Assembly (NCBI GenBank): GCA_016802295.1 | Contig: JAESIW010000138.1 | Span: forward strand, 3,500,152 to 3,564,151 | Length of the DNA stretch: 64,000 nt | Reading direction: 5' to 3' | From: Brachionus rotundiformis | Taxonomy: Eukaryota > Rotifera > Eurotatoria > Ploima > Brachionidae | In this document: piece after piece, positions 1 to 12,200 of the stretch | Numbering within the stretch: the first letter of the stretch is position 1 | Layout of the letters: the number at the start of each line of letters is the position of its first letter | Program-made: the position numbers and the translations under genes | Notes under the pieces: model-generated | Told to the model about the DNA's origin: nothing | Seen by the model: the letters and a program-made list of their open reading frames with translations, nothing else | Databases searched by the model: none

Positions 1-3000
1 CCATCAAGCACAAATGAAATTACCATACGACAATTAGCACAAAAAATTGGTAACCAGTTTTCGTCTATGCTTTGCACAAGACTCCCTAGTTTGGAGCACA
101 TACTGAGACTTGAGAAAATATCTTGGTCAATAGCGGCTAGTCAGACCCTTAACTTGGTCAATGAGGATTCGTATGAAAAAATACACGAAACTCTCAACTC
201 AAATCGAACAAACGAAATGCTATTTCAGAATTTTGATGACATCAATGTGTGCCGAGAAAGCCTTGAGTGTTTGACATTGACTCTTTGTCTGGTTCCAACC
301 GGACTTGAGAGCCTTAACCAAGAAAAACACTGGAGAAATTTTATCATAGACATGGTCCTATTGTGTAATAATCGAATAATTCGTCAAACTGCTGGGGAGC
401 AATTTCTTCTCATGGCGCTTAAGTGCTCGACTCAACTGAACTGTCCAGTCCAATTTTTTATCCAAATGTTATTCACTTGCCTCCATGGATTAAACAAACA
501 AAATGCACACAATTCCCAAGAATACTTCCAACTTTTGTGCCGACTGCTTAACTGTGCCTACATCAATAATGTCCAGATAAAAAACACCGAAGCATTGCTT
601 AACAACGAAATAAATTGGTTAAAAAAGCTGAAGGCCAATTTCAATGGCGATGTGCTGGACGATAACATTCAAATAGGTGATGAGATGCTTCTTGATGGTC
701 ATTTAAATATTACCAAAGAGCTACTTCAATTTCAATCATACGAAAAAAAATTTACCATTGGATCTAAACCAGATGGAAACATGCTCATCAATGATCTTAT
801 TGAAAATTTTATTTTTCCAGCCAGCTGTCTATTTAAAAAGTTAAGAGAGTCATTTACATTAAATGGCAGGAATGCCAATTTACTTAACACAGTTGAGCAA
901 CAATTGGCAAGTAAATCACTAAAATCAATTTGTAGCTCACCTATAACACTTAACAGCGCATTCGATCTTTTGGTGGCTTTGAGCAATGGTTGTTTGGAAA
1001 ACTTAAAATATTTAATTGATATTTTATTTCAAATTTTCTATCCATCGTTGTTAAATCGAGCTCAGAACCCTTTCGATTTTAATAACCAATTGACTAATGA
1101 TTGCGTTGTCAACTCAAGTGAATGGGAATATTTGCCGCTCTTGGGACAAAGACCAACTAATGGTTTTGTTGGCCTAAAAAATGCTGGCGCTACATGCTAC
1201 ATGAACTCTGTTTTGCAACAATTGTTCATGATCAGAAGCATCAGAAACTGTATTCTAAATGTGGACTTGTCTACTTGCCTCAATGAGAGTCAATTTGAAG
1301 ACTTGGATGACACTGATCCTGATCTGTCAGCCAGAGATTTGAATAAAACTGATGACGAACAGCGCAAGGACTACAATTTGAGCATTTTGAAGAATTTACA
1401 AATGATTTTTGGACATTTGGCAGAAAGTAAAATGCAGTTCTATGTACCAAAGGGCTTTTGGCGACAGTTTCGCTTTGGTCTGGGCGAAAGGGTCAACTTG
1501 AGGGAACAGCATGATGCAGTAGAGTTTTTTAACAGCGTAGTAGATTGTATTGATGAGGCTATGAAATTTTTAAACAGAGAGCAAATATGCTCGAAAATTT
1601 TGGGTGGTGTTTTTGCTGACCAAAAAATTTGTAAGGGATGTCCACACAGATATTCACGCGAAGAGTCATTCACTTTGTTAAGCGTGGATGTCAAACATAG
1701 TCAAAAATTGACCGAGTCTTTGGAGCAGTATGTCAAAGGTGACCTATTAGAAGGACCAAATGCTTACCATTGTGAAAAATGCAACAAGAAAATTGATGCT
1801 GTCAAGCGCACATGCATCAAAAAGCTTCCATTAGTGCTAGCTATCCAACTTAAGCGGTTCGATTATGACTGGGAGCGCGAAATAGCAGTAAAATCAAATG
1901 AATATTTTGAATTTCCCAGAGAGCTGGATATGGAACCATATACTGTGAAAGGTGTGGCAAGAATTGAACGTCAGCATATGCAAAAGAATTCCAATGAAAA
2001 TGATTTGTTTGAAGATGATGAGGATGTCGATGGAGACGATGGATCTACTATGTACAAATTGGTTGGAATTGTGGTACATAGTGGCCAAGCGAATGGTGGT
2101 CATTATTATTCATTTATTCAGACCAAAACAGACGAGGATACCAAAATAGCTGAAAATGAAAATTCTAATTCGATTTATTCAGGCAATGAAAGTAACAATT
2201 GGTTCAAGTTCGATGATAATGAGGTTAGTGAATTTAAAATGGACGAAGAAGAAATGAGAAACCAATGTTATGGTGGAGATTATACCGGTGAAGTCTATGA
2301 TAATTTAATGAAGAGAACGGCTCTGAAAAAACAAAAAAGGTGGTGGAATGCATACATTCTTTTTTATGAAAAAATACGAAATGATAACTTGGCAAAAACA
2401 GTGAAAAATTTGGAAAGTTGTAATGGTGAAGAATTGACAAATGTGGTACAATTAGAAAAAATACCACAATATATATCAAAAAGTGTTCATAAGAAAAATA
2501 TAAAATTTTTGCATCATAGACATCATTTTAGTTTAGAATATTTTCAATTTGTTAAAAAAATAGCTCAAACTAATTTATATCTGTGTCAAAATGAGTCACA
2601 AGTAAATTTATATTAAGTAATTAGATTTTAATTTTTATAAATTTTATTAGAATGAACAAACTGAAGATTTGTGCTTGGAAAGCATCAAATTCGTATTTAA
2701 ATTTTTATTCCATGTTGGTTTTAGAGTGAAAAAAAATCTACGGTAAGACAAAAAATTCAAATTTTAAATATAATTTATTAAGAATGATATCAAAAAATAT
2801 AAATAGAGTAAAAGTTAAATGGAATAAATTTAAAAAAATAATTTTAAAAAAGTTTCTTCAATTTTTCTATCACTTGAGTTTTGTTTGGATTAAAAGACAA
2901 TTCATTGATCACTGAATTCATTTCTTGTTCAATTGCTCGTCTTATTCTTTTTGGTTTTGTATTCTGACTCCTATTGCGTCTGTTACTGAACCATGCTGTC

Positions 3001-5598
3001 ACTTGTTTTACAGTAATTCCACCTAGATTTGCCAATTTTTCTTTTTCTTCCAAAGATGGATATGGATTATTAAAATGGTCGTCAAACCACTCATTCATAA
3101 TATCTACTGCGCTCTCTGGTAGCATCTGCTTTCTCTGCAACCTAGCTGGTTTTTTGCTTTTGTTTGTGTCAGGAGTTTGGTAATTAGAGTCATCAAAGGT
3201 ACTTAGCCTGGAGGATTGTTGATAAGGTGAAGTGTAAACTGAAATGTCAGTTTGAGGTGATGAAGATAAAGATGAACAGTTCGTATAATAATTGTTATAA
3301 TAATTATTATAATAATCAGAATAATAATAAGTATTAATGGAACTATCAGAAGAATAATAATTAGGACTTGAAATATTGGATGAAGGAGAAGAAAAGCAAT
3401 TTGAGTAAAATGAATAATTATATTTTGAATTTGAACCATTATTGCTGAGAGCATAAGCTTGGTAATTATCTTCTGAAATTGATTGATAGTTTGAAAATTG
3501 GTTCATTTTGTAGATTTTAATATTTGATTAGATTGATTGGAATGATTGAAAGAGATTTTAGCAAGGATTTAAATACATTTTTTTATAATTTAAATGTTTG
3601 AATTTTTTACTTGATTGCAAAGTTATACAAAAATAGTGTTAATCAATCAATCGATTCTTTTTTCAATCACCATTTTCCGCGAGATAACACATTTTTTGAA
3701 ATTGACTTAATTAAGTTGATTGATTAATTAAAAATAATTTTTTATAAGAATATATTGATAAGCTAATTAATATTTTATTTTATTAAATTTAATACTTATT
3801 ATTAAAAGAGGTCCGGTGAATGAATGGTACGAAATAATTTTTAGTTATGCAAAATACAGTCATAAAGCTCGTCAATGGATGATAAACTACTTTTTATTAG
3901 AAAATCCAACTGTTTTAGTTCAATTTTTATTAGACTGTCCCAGCAATGAGGTAAATAATTAAATAGAAAGTCAAACATCTCTCTTAAATTTTTCCAAGAT
4001 TCGAATTACTTTAAGCAAAATTTTGGTAACACTTGTTCACTTATCTTACACCGATTTACCTAGAGAAATCACACTTGAAAACTTGGTTAGTGTTCCTAAT
4101 CAACCTTCAATCACAATGTTGGCATTGGTTAACACAAGACCATCCGAAAGCCCAAGCCAAAACCAAAATTCGATCAAAGTGACTAGTCTTAACAATATAA
4201 TGACTACTTTAAGCAGTTCTAACATATCTGGTTTGGAAAACAAAACTTTTTATATGACTGAGACAGATTCGTTAGTTTATACCCTTATTTCTCTGATATC
4301 CAAGCGGGATTTGATTTACGAACAAACCGCTAAATACCTTGTCCAATATTTCCAATTTTTTAATTATTATCTTCTCCTTGGAGCTCAACAGTGCTTGCAT
4401 TTGATCCGATGTGACGTCCCATATGTGTTCATACAATTTGCTATTGATGAACTTCCAATGTCTCTGTCCAATATAAATCTGAATTCGTACTCTCCATCAT
4501 CAGGCTCTTCGTTTCCATTAAACTATTCCAAAATTCAAAGTTCAACTTACCAAAACAGTTCCAATTGTCTAAGTCAATACACTGATTTGACAAAATTGTA
4601 TTGTGTAGTTTCTACTTTGATTCGATGCTTTGATATTGACTCGTTTTGTGCCACAAATTCAAACAGTACAGAAATACCACAAAACCCATACAACCATTTT
4701 AACGAGCTGAGACAGCAGGAAAATGTACAAATCCAACAAATTCCCACACAAAGTCCAAAGATTCCCACCAACATCTCAGATTTAATTCTAAAGCGAACAA
4801 ACTTTGTGAAAAAAATGCTCGAAGAAGCGTCCGGAATGGACGAAACAGTCAAACTAATAAAATTTTTGTGCTGGGAGAACATGAGTTTTTCTTTGGATTT
4901 GATAAATGAGCTTCTTTGGATGACCGCATTTCACTGTTCGTATGAGCTAAAGCCTCATCTAGAAATGCTCTATCATATCTTGAGCATTGCTGATTCATGG
5001 CAAATGCGTCGTTTAACAAGCGCTTTACAAGGTATTCCAAATGAACGCGAAGGGTTATTTGACATAATATCCAAGTCTCAGAACCACTTTCAAAAGCGTG
5101 CTTATCAAATTATCAAAATGATGGTACAGTTGTTTACCACAAGCGATTTTGCCAATGATCTGCTAAATAGTGACGAAGAGTTGAGAACAAAATGGAAACA
5201 AGCTAGAAATTGGCTGTATAATGAGATGGAACGGTGTCGCATGATGAATATGCCTAACTACAGCTTTTACCAGAGTCCTCAAAGCAATGAAACATCGCAG
5301 ACCTATTATTTGGAACGAACACAGAGCGCAAGAATTACACTCGAAAAAGCTTTAAAGATTTGTCCCCAAAGCACGAACGACAATTGTCAAAATGAACCAA
5401 ATGACGTGAATGATTATTTAATTGCTATTGATTAGGTTTTTTGTTAATTGTATTTTTTTCAAGGCTGAGGAAGAAGATGAGGATGACGAAGAGGCTGAGT
5501 GCGAAGAAGAAGCATATGAGAGTATCAGTGACGAAGAAAATTTCGAATATAAGCCAAAGCTGGATGGTGACTTTGGAAAACGCTTGCCAAATCAATAA
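1..5598 (+). CDS. USP9X: USP9X/fat facets-type ubiquitin hydrolase, 3' part
   Basis: Large deubiquitinase that removes ubiquitin from many substrates. The frame is open from base 1, so the gene starts upstream of the window. Exons: 1-2601, 2651-2742, 3809-3950, 3999-5405, 5464-5598; all introns are GT-AG, phases agree, 1459 codons including stop. The catalytic Cys box (GLKNAGATCYMNS) has its Cys at 1195-1197 and the His box (GGHYYS) its His at 2101-2103; a CxxC pair (CEKC) lies between. The C-terminal helical part also follows USP9X (EGLFD, QKRAYQ, YYLERTQSARITL). The end departs from the vertebrate protein: an intron at 5406-5463 leads to a very acidic last exon ending KRLPNQ. Ignoring that intron gives an early stop at 5433-5435. 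The intron 2743-3808 contains another gene. Family assignment is firm; the last exon is less so. Confidence 0.95.
2844..3506 (-). CDS. TALE-class homeobox transcription factor, nested in USP9X intron
   Basis: Intronless 220-residue DNA-binding protein encoded antisense within a USP9X intron. Residues 1-110 are low-complexity Ser/Tyr/Asn. The homeodomain is around residues 123-185; its first loop carries the TALE signature NPYPS and matches PBX in length, so the three-residue TALE insertion is present. The recognition helix reads QVTAWFSNRRNR: the invariant WF-N-R framework is intact, but position 50 is Ser, where PBX has Gly and MEIS/TGIF/IRX have Ile or Ala. No MEIS, PBX or IRX accessory domain is visible, so I do not assign a subfamily. 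A basic run (KPKRIRR) follows the homeodomain and may be a nuclear signal. TGATTGAT-type sites lie 136-220 bp upstream of the ATG. Confidence 0.88.
   Translation of the reverse strand: MNQFSNYQSISEDNYQAYALSNNGSNSKYNYSFYSNCFSSPSSNISSPNYYSSDSSINTYYYSDYYNNYYNNYYTNCSSLSSSPQTDISVYTSPYQQSSRLSTFDDSNYQTPDTNKSKKPARLQRKQMLPESAVDIMNEWFDDHFNNPYPSLEEKEKLANLGGITVKQVTAWFSNRRNRSQNTKPKRIRRAIEQEMNSVINELSFNPNKTQVIEKLKKLF
3642..3728 (-). promoter_or_regulatory. Cluster of PBX/HOX-like sites upstream of the nested homeobox gene
   Basis: TGATTGAT occurs on the minus strand at 3642-3649 and on the plus strand at 3717-3724, and TGATTAAT overlaps it at 3721-3728. TGATTNAT is the classical PBX-HOX composite site. Given the base composition single copies occur by chance every ~10 kb, so only the clustering and the place just 5' of a TALE gene make this worth noting. 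Confidence 0.3.
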
Positions 5599-7053
5599 TA
5601 AATCGACTATTAGTTGAAGTAATAGTTCGATCATTGTAGAGACTCAAGGCCTAATGCGCCAAATTGATTTTTAATCAAAAACTTTATAAAAAGTTCTTTT
5701 TTAATCTTCAGTATTAAGAGTATGTCACATGTAAATTTTATTGCCTTGCGGTTTATGAACTAAACAACTTCTTTTCCTAACTTTTTTTTTTCAATTGATT
5801 CCATTTTAAACGAAATTGAAAATCAAAAATTTAATTTAATTTTTCAACTATTACAAAATTTTATTTTAAATAATGAATAAAAAATATTTAATTATAATTT
5901 TAATGAAATTGCTATATATTTTTTTTATTATTAAACTAAATTTGCCGTATATTTTTAATCGATTTGTTGTATTTTCTCTTTTACTTCTTTCAAAAAAACA
6001 AAAATTTATCATAAATTAATTAATAAATAGTTATGAAAGGTTTCAATTAATGATTATTTTATCAATTTTGCTAGTATTTATTTATTTAACAAAAAAAAAA
6101 TCATTCTTTATTAAATATTAATTATTTATATATTCAGTTAGATGTCTTAAAATATAAATCCAGTTTAGAGGAAATTTTATACAAGAATATCAAATTTTGA
6201 TGATTACAATCTTTAAATTTAAATTTTATGTAATTTATATATAAAAAACTTAGCCAATAACTTCCCTGAAAAGGAACTCCAAAAAAATTTAAGAGTAATT
6301 TATTTAGAACCTTTGATTAATTTGATAAAAAGTTTTTTTTATATTTATTTTAAATAGAAACTTTTTTGAAAAAAATCTTAAGCTTTGATTTTTGTCATTT
6401 GCAGTAATTGAAAAATTATAAGCTCTATTAAACCAATATAAGAATTCACTAAAATTTTAATTGAATGCTTAGTTTTGATACTGATTTAAATCGATTTTTT
6501 ATTAATTATACAACAACTTGAAATACTTCAAAATAAAATATTTGAAATTTATTTATTTATTAATAAAAGCTTTAAATAGGTTATAAGTATATTGAAAAAA
6601 AAATTAAATTATCTGATCTGATCGAAATTACTATTTCCGATTAATTTGTAAAATATTTAGCTTTTACCAAAGGAGAAAACAATTCTTTTTCTTTTACATA
6701 GTTTAATATCAAAATAAAAGTTCTTTATTTAAGAGAATAGTGATTAATAAATTTCAACTTGGAACAATTTTCAAGAAAATCTCTATTTGTCTGGAGTATC
6801 AAATTTTGGCAAAAATTTTGTCACATGGAAACTTGCAAATAACTTAGACAAATATGTAATTTTGGTCAACTTTTCCCATGATCTTAAATTCGATTTTAAC
6901 AAGCACTTTTAAGGATTCACTTTTTATACTATAACGGGTATTCAAAAATGAATTATTTTTTATTTTTTAAAGAATAACTTTTGAGCAGAATAAGATATCG
7001 ATTTTGTTTTATTTAGATTTTATCCAATATAATTTACATGTATTTATTTCCAA

Positions 7054-7290
7054 AGCTATTTGGCTTCCCAATTCACCAAACTTAAATCTGTGTTATCAAT
7101 GGAATGCAAAAATTTTAATTAGAAAATTTGCCACAAGAGATAGATTAGATATCAAAAGCTATTACTAAAATCCCTATAGAAGAAAATTTAAATAATACTA
7201 TTAATTCGGAATTTTAGTAGATTTATAAACCTTTGGTCATAGAATTCTTATTATTAAAGCATAAAATTAAGAAGCGTGTTAACAATTCTT
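7054..7290 (+). mobile_element. Decayed Tc1/mariner transposase 3' end
   Basis: The plus frame starting near 7054 reads W-LPNSPNLNL followed by about 30 more open codons, then a stop. This matches the WPPNSPDLNP(I/L) block next to the last catalytic Asp of Tc1/mariner DD34D/E transposases. Further down, KKRVNNS near 7270 resembles the usual C-terminal KRV motif but in another frame. The catalytic region is altered (D to N) and interrupted, so it is a dead fragment. No terminal inverted repeats were found. Confidence 0.45.
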
Positions 7291-9217
7291 TGTTTTTAAT
7301 TTACCTTTTAATAAAAATATTTATGTAAAGATCGAATTTTACCATTGCACCATAAGAATAGCAAAGTGAAGATATATTGGCATAAAATTTTTTATTATTT
7401 AATCAAAAATTTTTTTTGGTTGCTGAAAGTTTGATTGAAACTGCATCCAACGACTCGAGAAGATGCTCTGAAAGATTAAGAAATCAAAAAATTAACAATT
7501 TAATATTAAAAATAAATTTTGATTGAATTTTTAAAATAAACTATAATCAATATTGATCCAAGCCAATAGGTCTCATATTTCCTTCTTTAATTGTTCCTAA
7601 TTTATCTATCTTCATACTCATCACGCACAGGCGAAAAATGTTTTTTAGTTAGAATGGACCTCATCTTTTTAAATTAGCAAATAATTATCTGTTTCGAAAA
7701 TTTAAGCTATCTAACTCGTTCAATTAAAATAAAAATCAAATCTTTGGTATCTTGTTTGATTTTAGATTTTAATAATCCTGTCATTCAAGTCTTATTATTT
7801 AAAAAGGCCTTCATCTGTTATGAAACTAATTAACGGAGAAAAATAAAGTAACATATATTCGTTTAGAAATTTTTATTTTATCTATAAAGTTTCAAAGAGC
7901 ATACTACAATCAGTTGGCTACGATCAACAGTTATATATCAAGAATATAATTTAATCAACTTCTGAATGAATTCATTTGAGCATCAATTAATTTTTTTAGG
8001 TTTTAAATAAAAATGTCTATTTCATATAATTGAATATAATTGGATTTATTATAAATGTTTTTGTTTTTATCTTTAGAATAAATTCTTAACCAAGAAGTAT
8101 TAGAATTTAATCAAAGCAAGATCAAATCGAATTAATCTCAACAAAGTTAGACATAAAAATAAAAAATCAATATCTTTTAATTTCAGAATACTTGTTTTTT
8201 TTTAAAAACTTATTAAAATTACGGAAATTAATTTTTTTAAAAAATATTTTTTTTTTGGTTGCTGAAAATATTTTGAAATTTTTTAACTCTATTAGTATTC
8301 ATTTATTTGATGCAATTTGAGGCTTTATTTAACTAGAGACATTTCAAAACACGACTCAGACAAAATTAGCCTCAGAGAACATACAAGATAATTTGTTTAT
8401 TTAAAGAAAGGAAGCTAATAAAATCAAATAATTGATTGTTGAATATATTTTAATTAATTAACTAAGTTCAAATAATAGAAAATTGAGTAGTTATACAATA
8501 TTTTTATTTTAGAATGTAGAGTAACAATTATATGTTAATTTTCCAATTTATAAATTAAAAAAAACTAATATAATAATTTTAAATGATTTAAATGTCCCAT
8601 GTTAATGTGTGTCTGCCTTAGTTATTAAATTATCACTGTATATAATAAGAATATTATTTTTTTGCTTCTTAATTAAGCTAAATTACTGAAAAACTCACAA
8701 AAATTAATGCAACAATTTTACTTAAAAACTTGGAAACCCCTAGTTGTTTTAATTAGGCATATAGATAACGGCAAATTAAAGTTATTTATCAAATTTAATG
8801 TTGATGTTCTGGAGTTTTTATTGAAAAAAGACTTAGAAGTATTTTATTTAGAGAATTTTTAGTAAACATTCAATGCTTGACTTAATTTTATATTAGTACA
8901 AAGTCTGCAAAAATATCATAGATTCAGAATTTGGTACAATACTTGGTTAGGCATGGTTTGCTTAACATAAAAATAAGTCTCTGCATTTTATTTAATAAAT
9001 AAATAATAATTGAGCATGATCAATATATTTTCATCAAGAACTTCAATTTGCTATTCAAAACTTCCTATTTCTTAAAAGCTCTTTTTAAGTTTTTTGATAA
9101 TATCGATTTAAAAAAGATAATCCATAATTTTGTATTTTTTTATTTTATTTCATGATGAAGTAATTAATTAAATTATTTTACACCAAATAAGATCTAAACA
9201 TTTTGGTGAGTTGGTAA

Positions 9218-9278
9218 CTTTTTTAGGGAGAATAATGGCATTTCCCTAAATAGACATGCCATTACTTTTCCTAAAAAA
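9218..9278. ncRNA. Near-perfect 61-nt hairpin, miRNA-precursor size
   Basis: Left arm 9219-9241 and right arm 9256-9278 form a 23-bp stem as RNA: two perfect 9-bp blocks (TTTTTTAGG/CCTAAAAAA and TAATGGCAT/ATGCCATTA) joined by five positions with two A-U, two G-U and one A-C mismatch, around a 14-nt loop. The arms are 23 nt, the size of mature small RNAs. Pairing does not extend below the stem, which is shorter than most metazoan primary miRNAs, so a miniature transposon or chance AT palindrome remains possible. The palindrome is nearly symmetric, so strand is unknown. Confidence 0.35.
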
Positions 9279-12200
9279 TATTTAGAGTATTCGATTAAGT
9301 TCAGAGTTTTATCCTGGGTCATATAGTTTAAAAGATGATATTTTATAACAATATTTAAAATATAAATAATAAGCCACGGTGGTTTATCCCACCAAACGAA
9401 AACTCATATACGGATCGCTATAGCTTTCCATATGAAATGCTTTTGTATGGAAAAGTTTAAAAAAACTAGCTAATAATTTTATTTTGAAAGAAGGAACAGT
9501 TTTTCTTTAATTTATATATAAAAAATTTGAACCAGAATTTTTACCAAGTAAAATAGTTTGAGTAAAAGTGCTATCTAATAAGATTTCAATTTTACATTCT
9601 TTAAACTTTATGATCATCAGTTTTAACTTGAAGATGATCTAAGCATTTTCCGAGTTGATATAGTAATTTATTAAACCATTGTGTTTTGAGTCAGAATACT
9701 TGTTAATTGCTTTTTTTATTCATCACTTAGTTCAATATGATCTATAAGCAAATGCTAAAATAAAAAAGCATTAATATCTAAAACTATGTAATTCTCTCTT
9801 TGGTAGTCTAATCTATTCTTTATAATCGAAATAGATGAAATTGTATGAAAAAGTGATTTTAATAAAATTGGCAATTTTTTTTCCAAATTTTCAGTACACC
9901 TGTTGTCTGAACTTGAGTGTATGGTTTCTAAATCCATCTTGAAACAAATCATCTCTACAACTTTCCTCACTTCGAACTAAATGCCTTTGTCATCATTCGT
10001 ATTAACTTTTGAATATAATTCATCAGCATCATTCAAATAAATATGTTTTTTTATTTACCTCTTTTACTAGCAATTAAAATAATAACTTTTTTTCATCTCA
10101 AGCTTTTAAGTTTTTAGTCAATTCATCAAAAATTTGTGTTGTGATAAGTTTTTCTAAATATTTACCTGTTCCTTTAAATTAGTAAATTTAAAAGCTATTC
10201 TTTAAACGCCAAGAAAATTTATTCCATTATTAATAGAATTTTTTTTTAATTCTAAAATAACTTTTTCTTAAAGGATCAAGTTAAAGTGATTTTAAAAGGA
10301 CCGTGTAAACGAAAAAAAGGAAATTTATCGTCATACAATTGATGACGAATTTCTCAATTCTAATAATTTATTAGAATTAAAAAAATTATCTTTAAATTAA
10401 CACATTTAACTTACTGATCTTTATATTTTCAAAATAATAATTAGATGTTTAATATATATGGATTAAGATTTCAGGTACCCTCAACAGTTTAAAACTATAA
10501 AAATTCAATTAATTTATCGGGTAAATGGTTTTAATTTTTGAAGATTTTTTTTTAATAAAAAAGAGTTATTTTCCTTTATTTAGATTAAAATTAAAAATAA
10601 GTTTATTTATTAAATGAGTAAACATTTACATTATAAGTAACATTTTAAATATCTGATACTTTTACTTATGAGATAAGAATAGCAATGGATCAAAAAGGTT
10701 TTTTTAATAGATAAATTAATTACAACAGCCACCTAAAACAAAGATAAACTAAAAACAGATTTTTATCAATTTAAAAAAAAGCACTTCTTTATTTTTATTA
10801 TTAATGATGAATTTATCAGAAAAATTGAGAAATAACTTTTATAAATATAAATTTAAAAATAAATTGATTTCGTATTATTGTTAAGTTTTTCAAAAATAAA
10901 CTTTATTTACATTTTTTATGATACAAAAATTATTAATATTCAAATAATTGATACATACTAAATACAATTTAGAAAAAGATATCTTTCTTCTAAAAATAAA
11001 TATTTAGTTAAATCTAGCTTATTTTTTGTTTCCTTTAATAAATGCTTTTAATGTTAAATTTTAATAAAAGAAAAAGGATATTGTTTTTTCGAGAGAAGAA
11101 ATTATCATTCATTATCAAAATAAATCGTTCAATTGAAAAAAATATTAATATTTACTTAAAGAAGAAATTTTTAAAAAATTTTTACTTAATTGGTCGAAAA
11201 ATTTGTAAATAGAGTTTACAAATGATCTTTTTTATCTGTCTGTATTCAATCAAAAGTTTATTTTTTGTTAAATCGATTTCCGTTTTAGATCTGCTTAATT
11301 TAAATTCAATTTATCAATAATCTTGTGTAATAAAAAAAGAAAAATTTGTCATTTTTCAAATTCATTCATTAGTTTTTCCTTTTTAATTAATTTTAATTTC
11401 TGGATAAGAAAAATTATACATTATTCCAAAAATGATGATGAATTAAGTTTTTTAAATAAAAATTAAAAAATTAGTTACATTTTTAATTAATGAAAATGAC
11501 AAAATACCTAATATTCATAACATATTATTTATTTATCTATCTTTTTTTACCAGTTAGTAAAAAATTCTTGGCATCCAATTTTTACTAAGTTATGGTCATT
11601 CTCTGATATTAGCAATTGAGCGGATTAACTAAAGACAGTAAAAAACTGGTTTATCATTACATATTAAATGGTTATCTATGAAATTTTGAAAGAGTTTTCA
11701 TAATTTGATAATTTATTGAATCTTTATTAAATTGGTTAGAAGACTAGAACATCTTAAACAAGAGAGTCTATTGATTGATTCGAAAATCTCCAATAATTCG
11801 TTATGTCTTGGTATTAAAATTTTAAAATTATGTGCTAATATTAACTTCGGATTGCTCTCAGTAGCAACGTGTAATCGAAAATCACTAACTTGCTTCACTT
11901 CTTTCTTTCGTAGGCTCGTTATACCATATCTAAATTTTTACATCAATACACTACCAACTGTAATGAGAAATTGTGATAGTTTTTCTGACGTTTTACGGAA
12001 GGAATAAAGAATTCGACAGAGCAATTCCTATTTTTAAAAAACAATATCTTAAATTAAAGACTCCATAAGTATCTAAGCAAATGGAAATTTTATCATGTTT
12101 TAAAGAGTTATAACTTAGGTTTAAACTATGATTTTTCATTTTAAGATGTCAAAAAAATAAAAAAAATATCTTGATAATTATCTTTCAAGCTTTAACTAGA

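Noticed and set aside
732..2479. Several 65-84 codon open frames inside the USP9X exon, both strands
   Set aside because: They overlap the well-supported USP9X frame and show no motif; they are shadows of the real gene.
3203..3370. ATA/ATT repeats as a microsatellite
   Set aside because: They encode the Tyr/Asn/Ser-rich N-terminus of the homeobox protein and are not a separate repeat.
3203..3454. 83-codon Ile/Leu-rich minus frame over the homeobox gene
   Set aside because: Alternative-frame translation of the TAT/AAT-rich N-terminal repeat of the homeobox gene.
9755..9970. 71-codon minus frame in the desert
   Set aside because: No splice partners, no conserved motif and composition no better than chance. 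Possibly a remnant, but I cannot support a gene.
11713..12007. Overlapping open frames on both strands (91 codons plus, 61 codons minus)
   Set aside because: The sequence is somewhat richer than its surround and could be a transposon fragment, but neither peptide resembled a family I know and no terminal structures were found.
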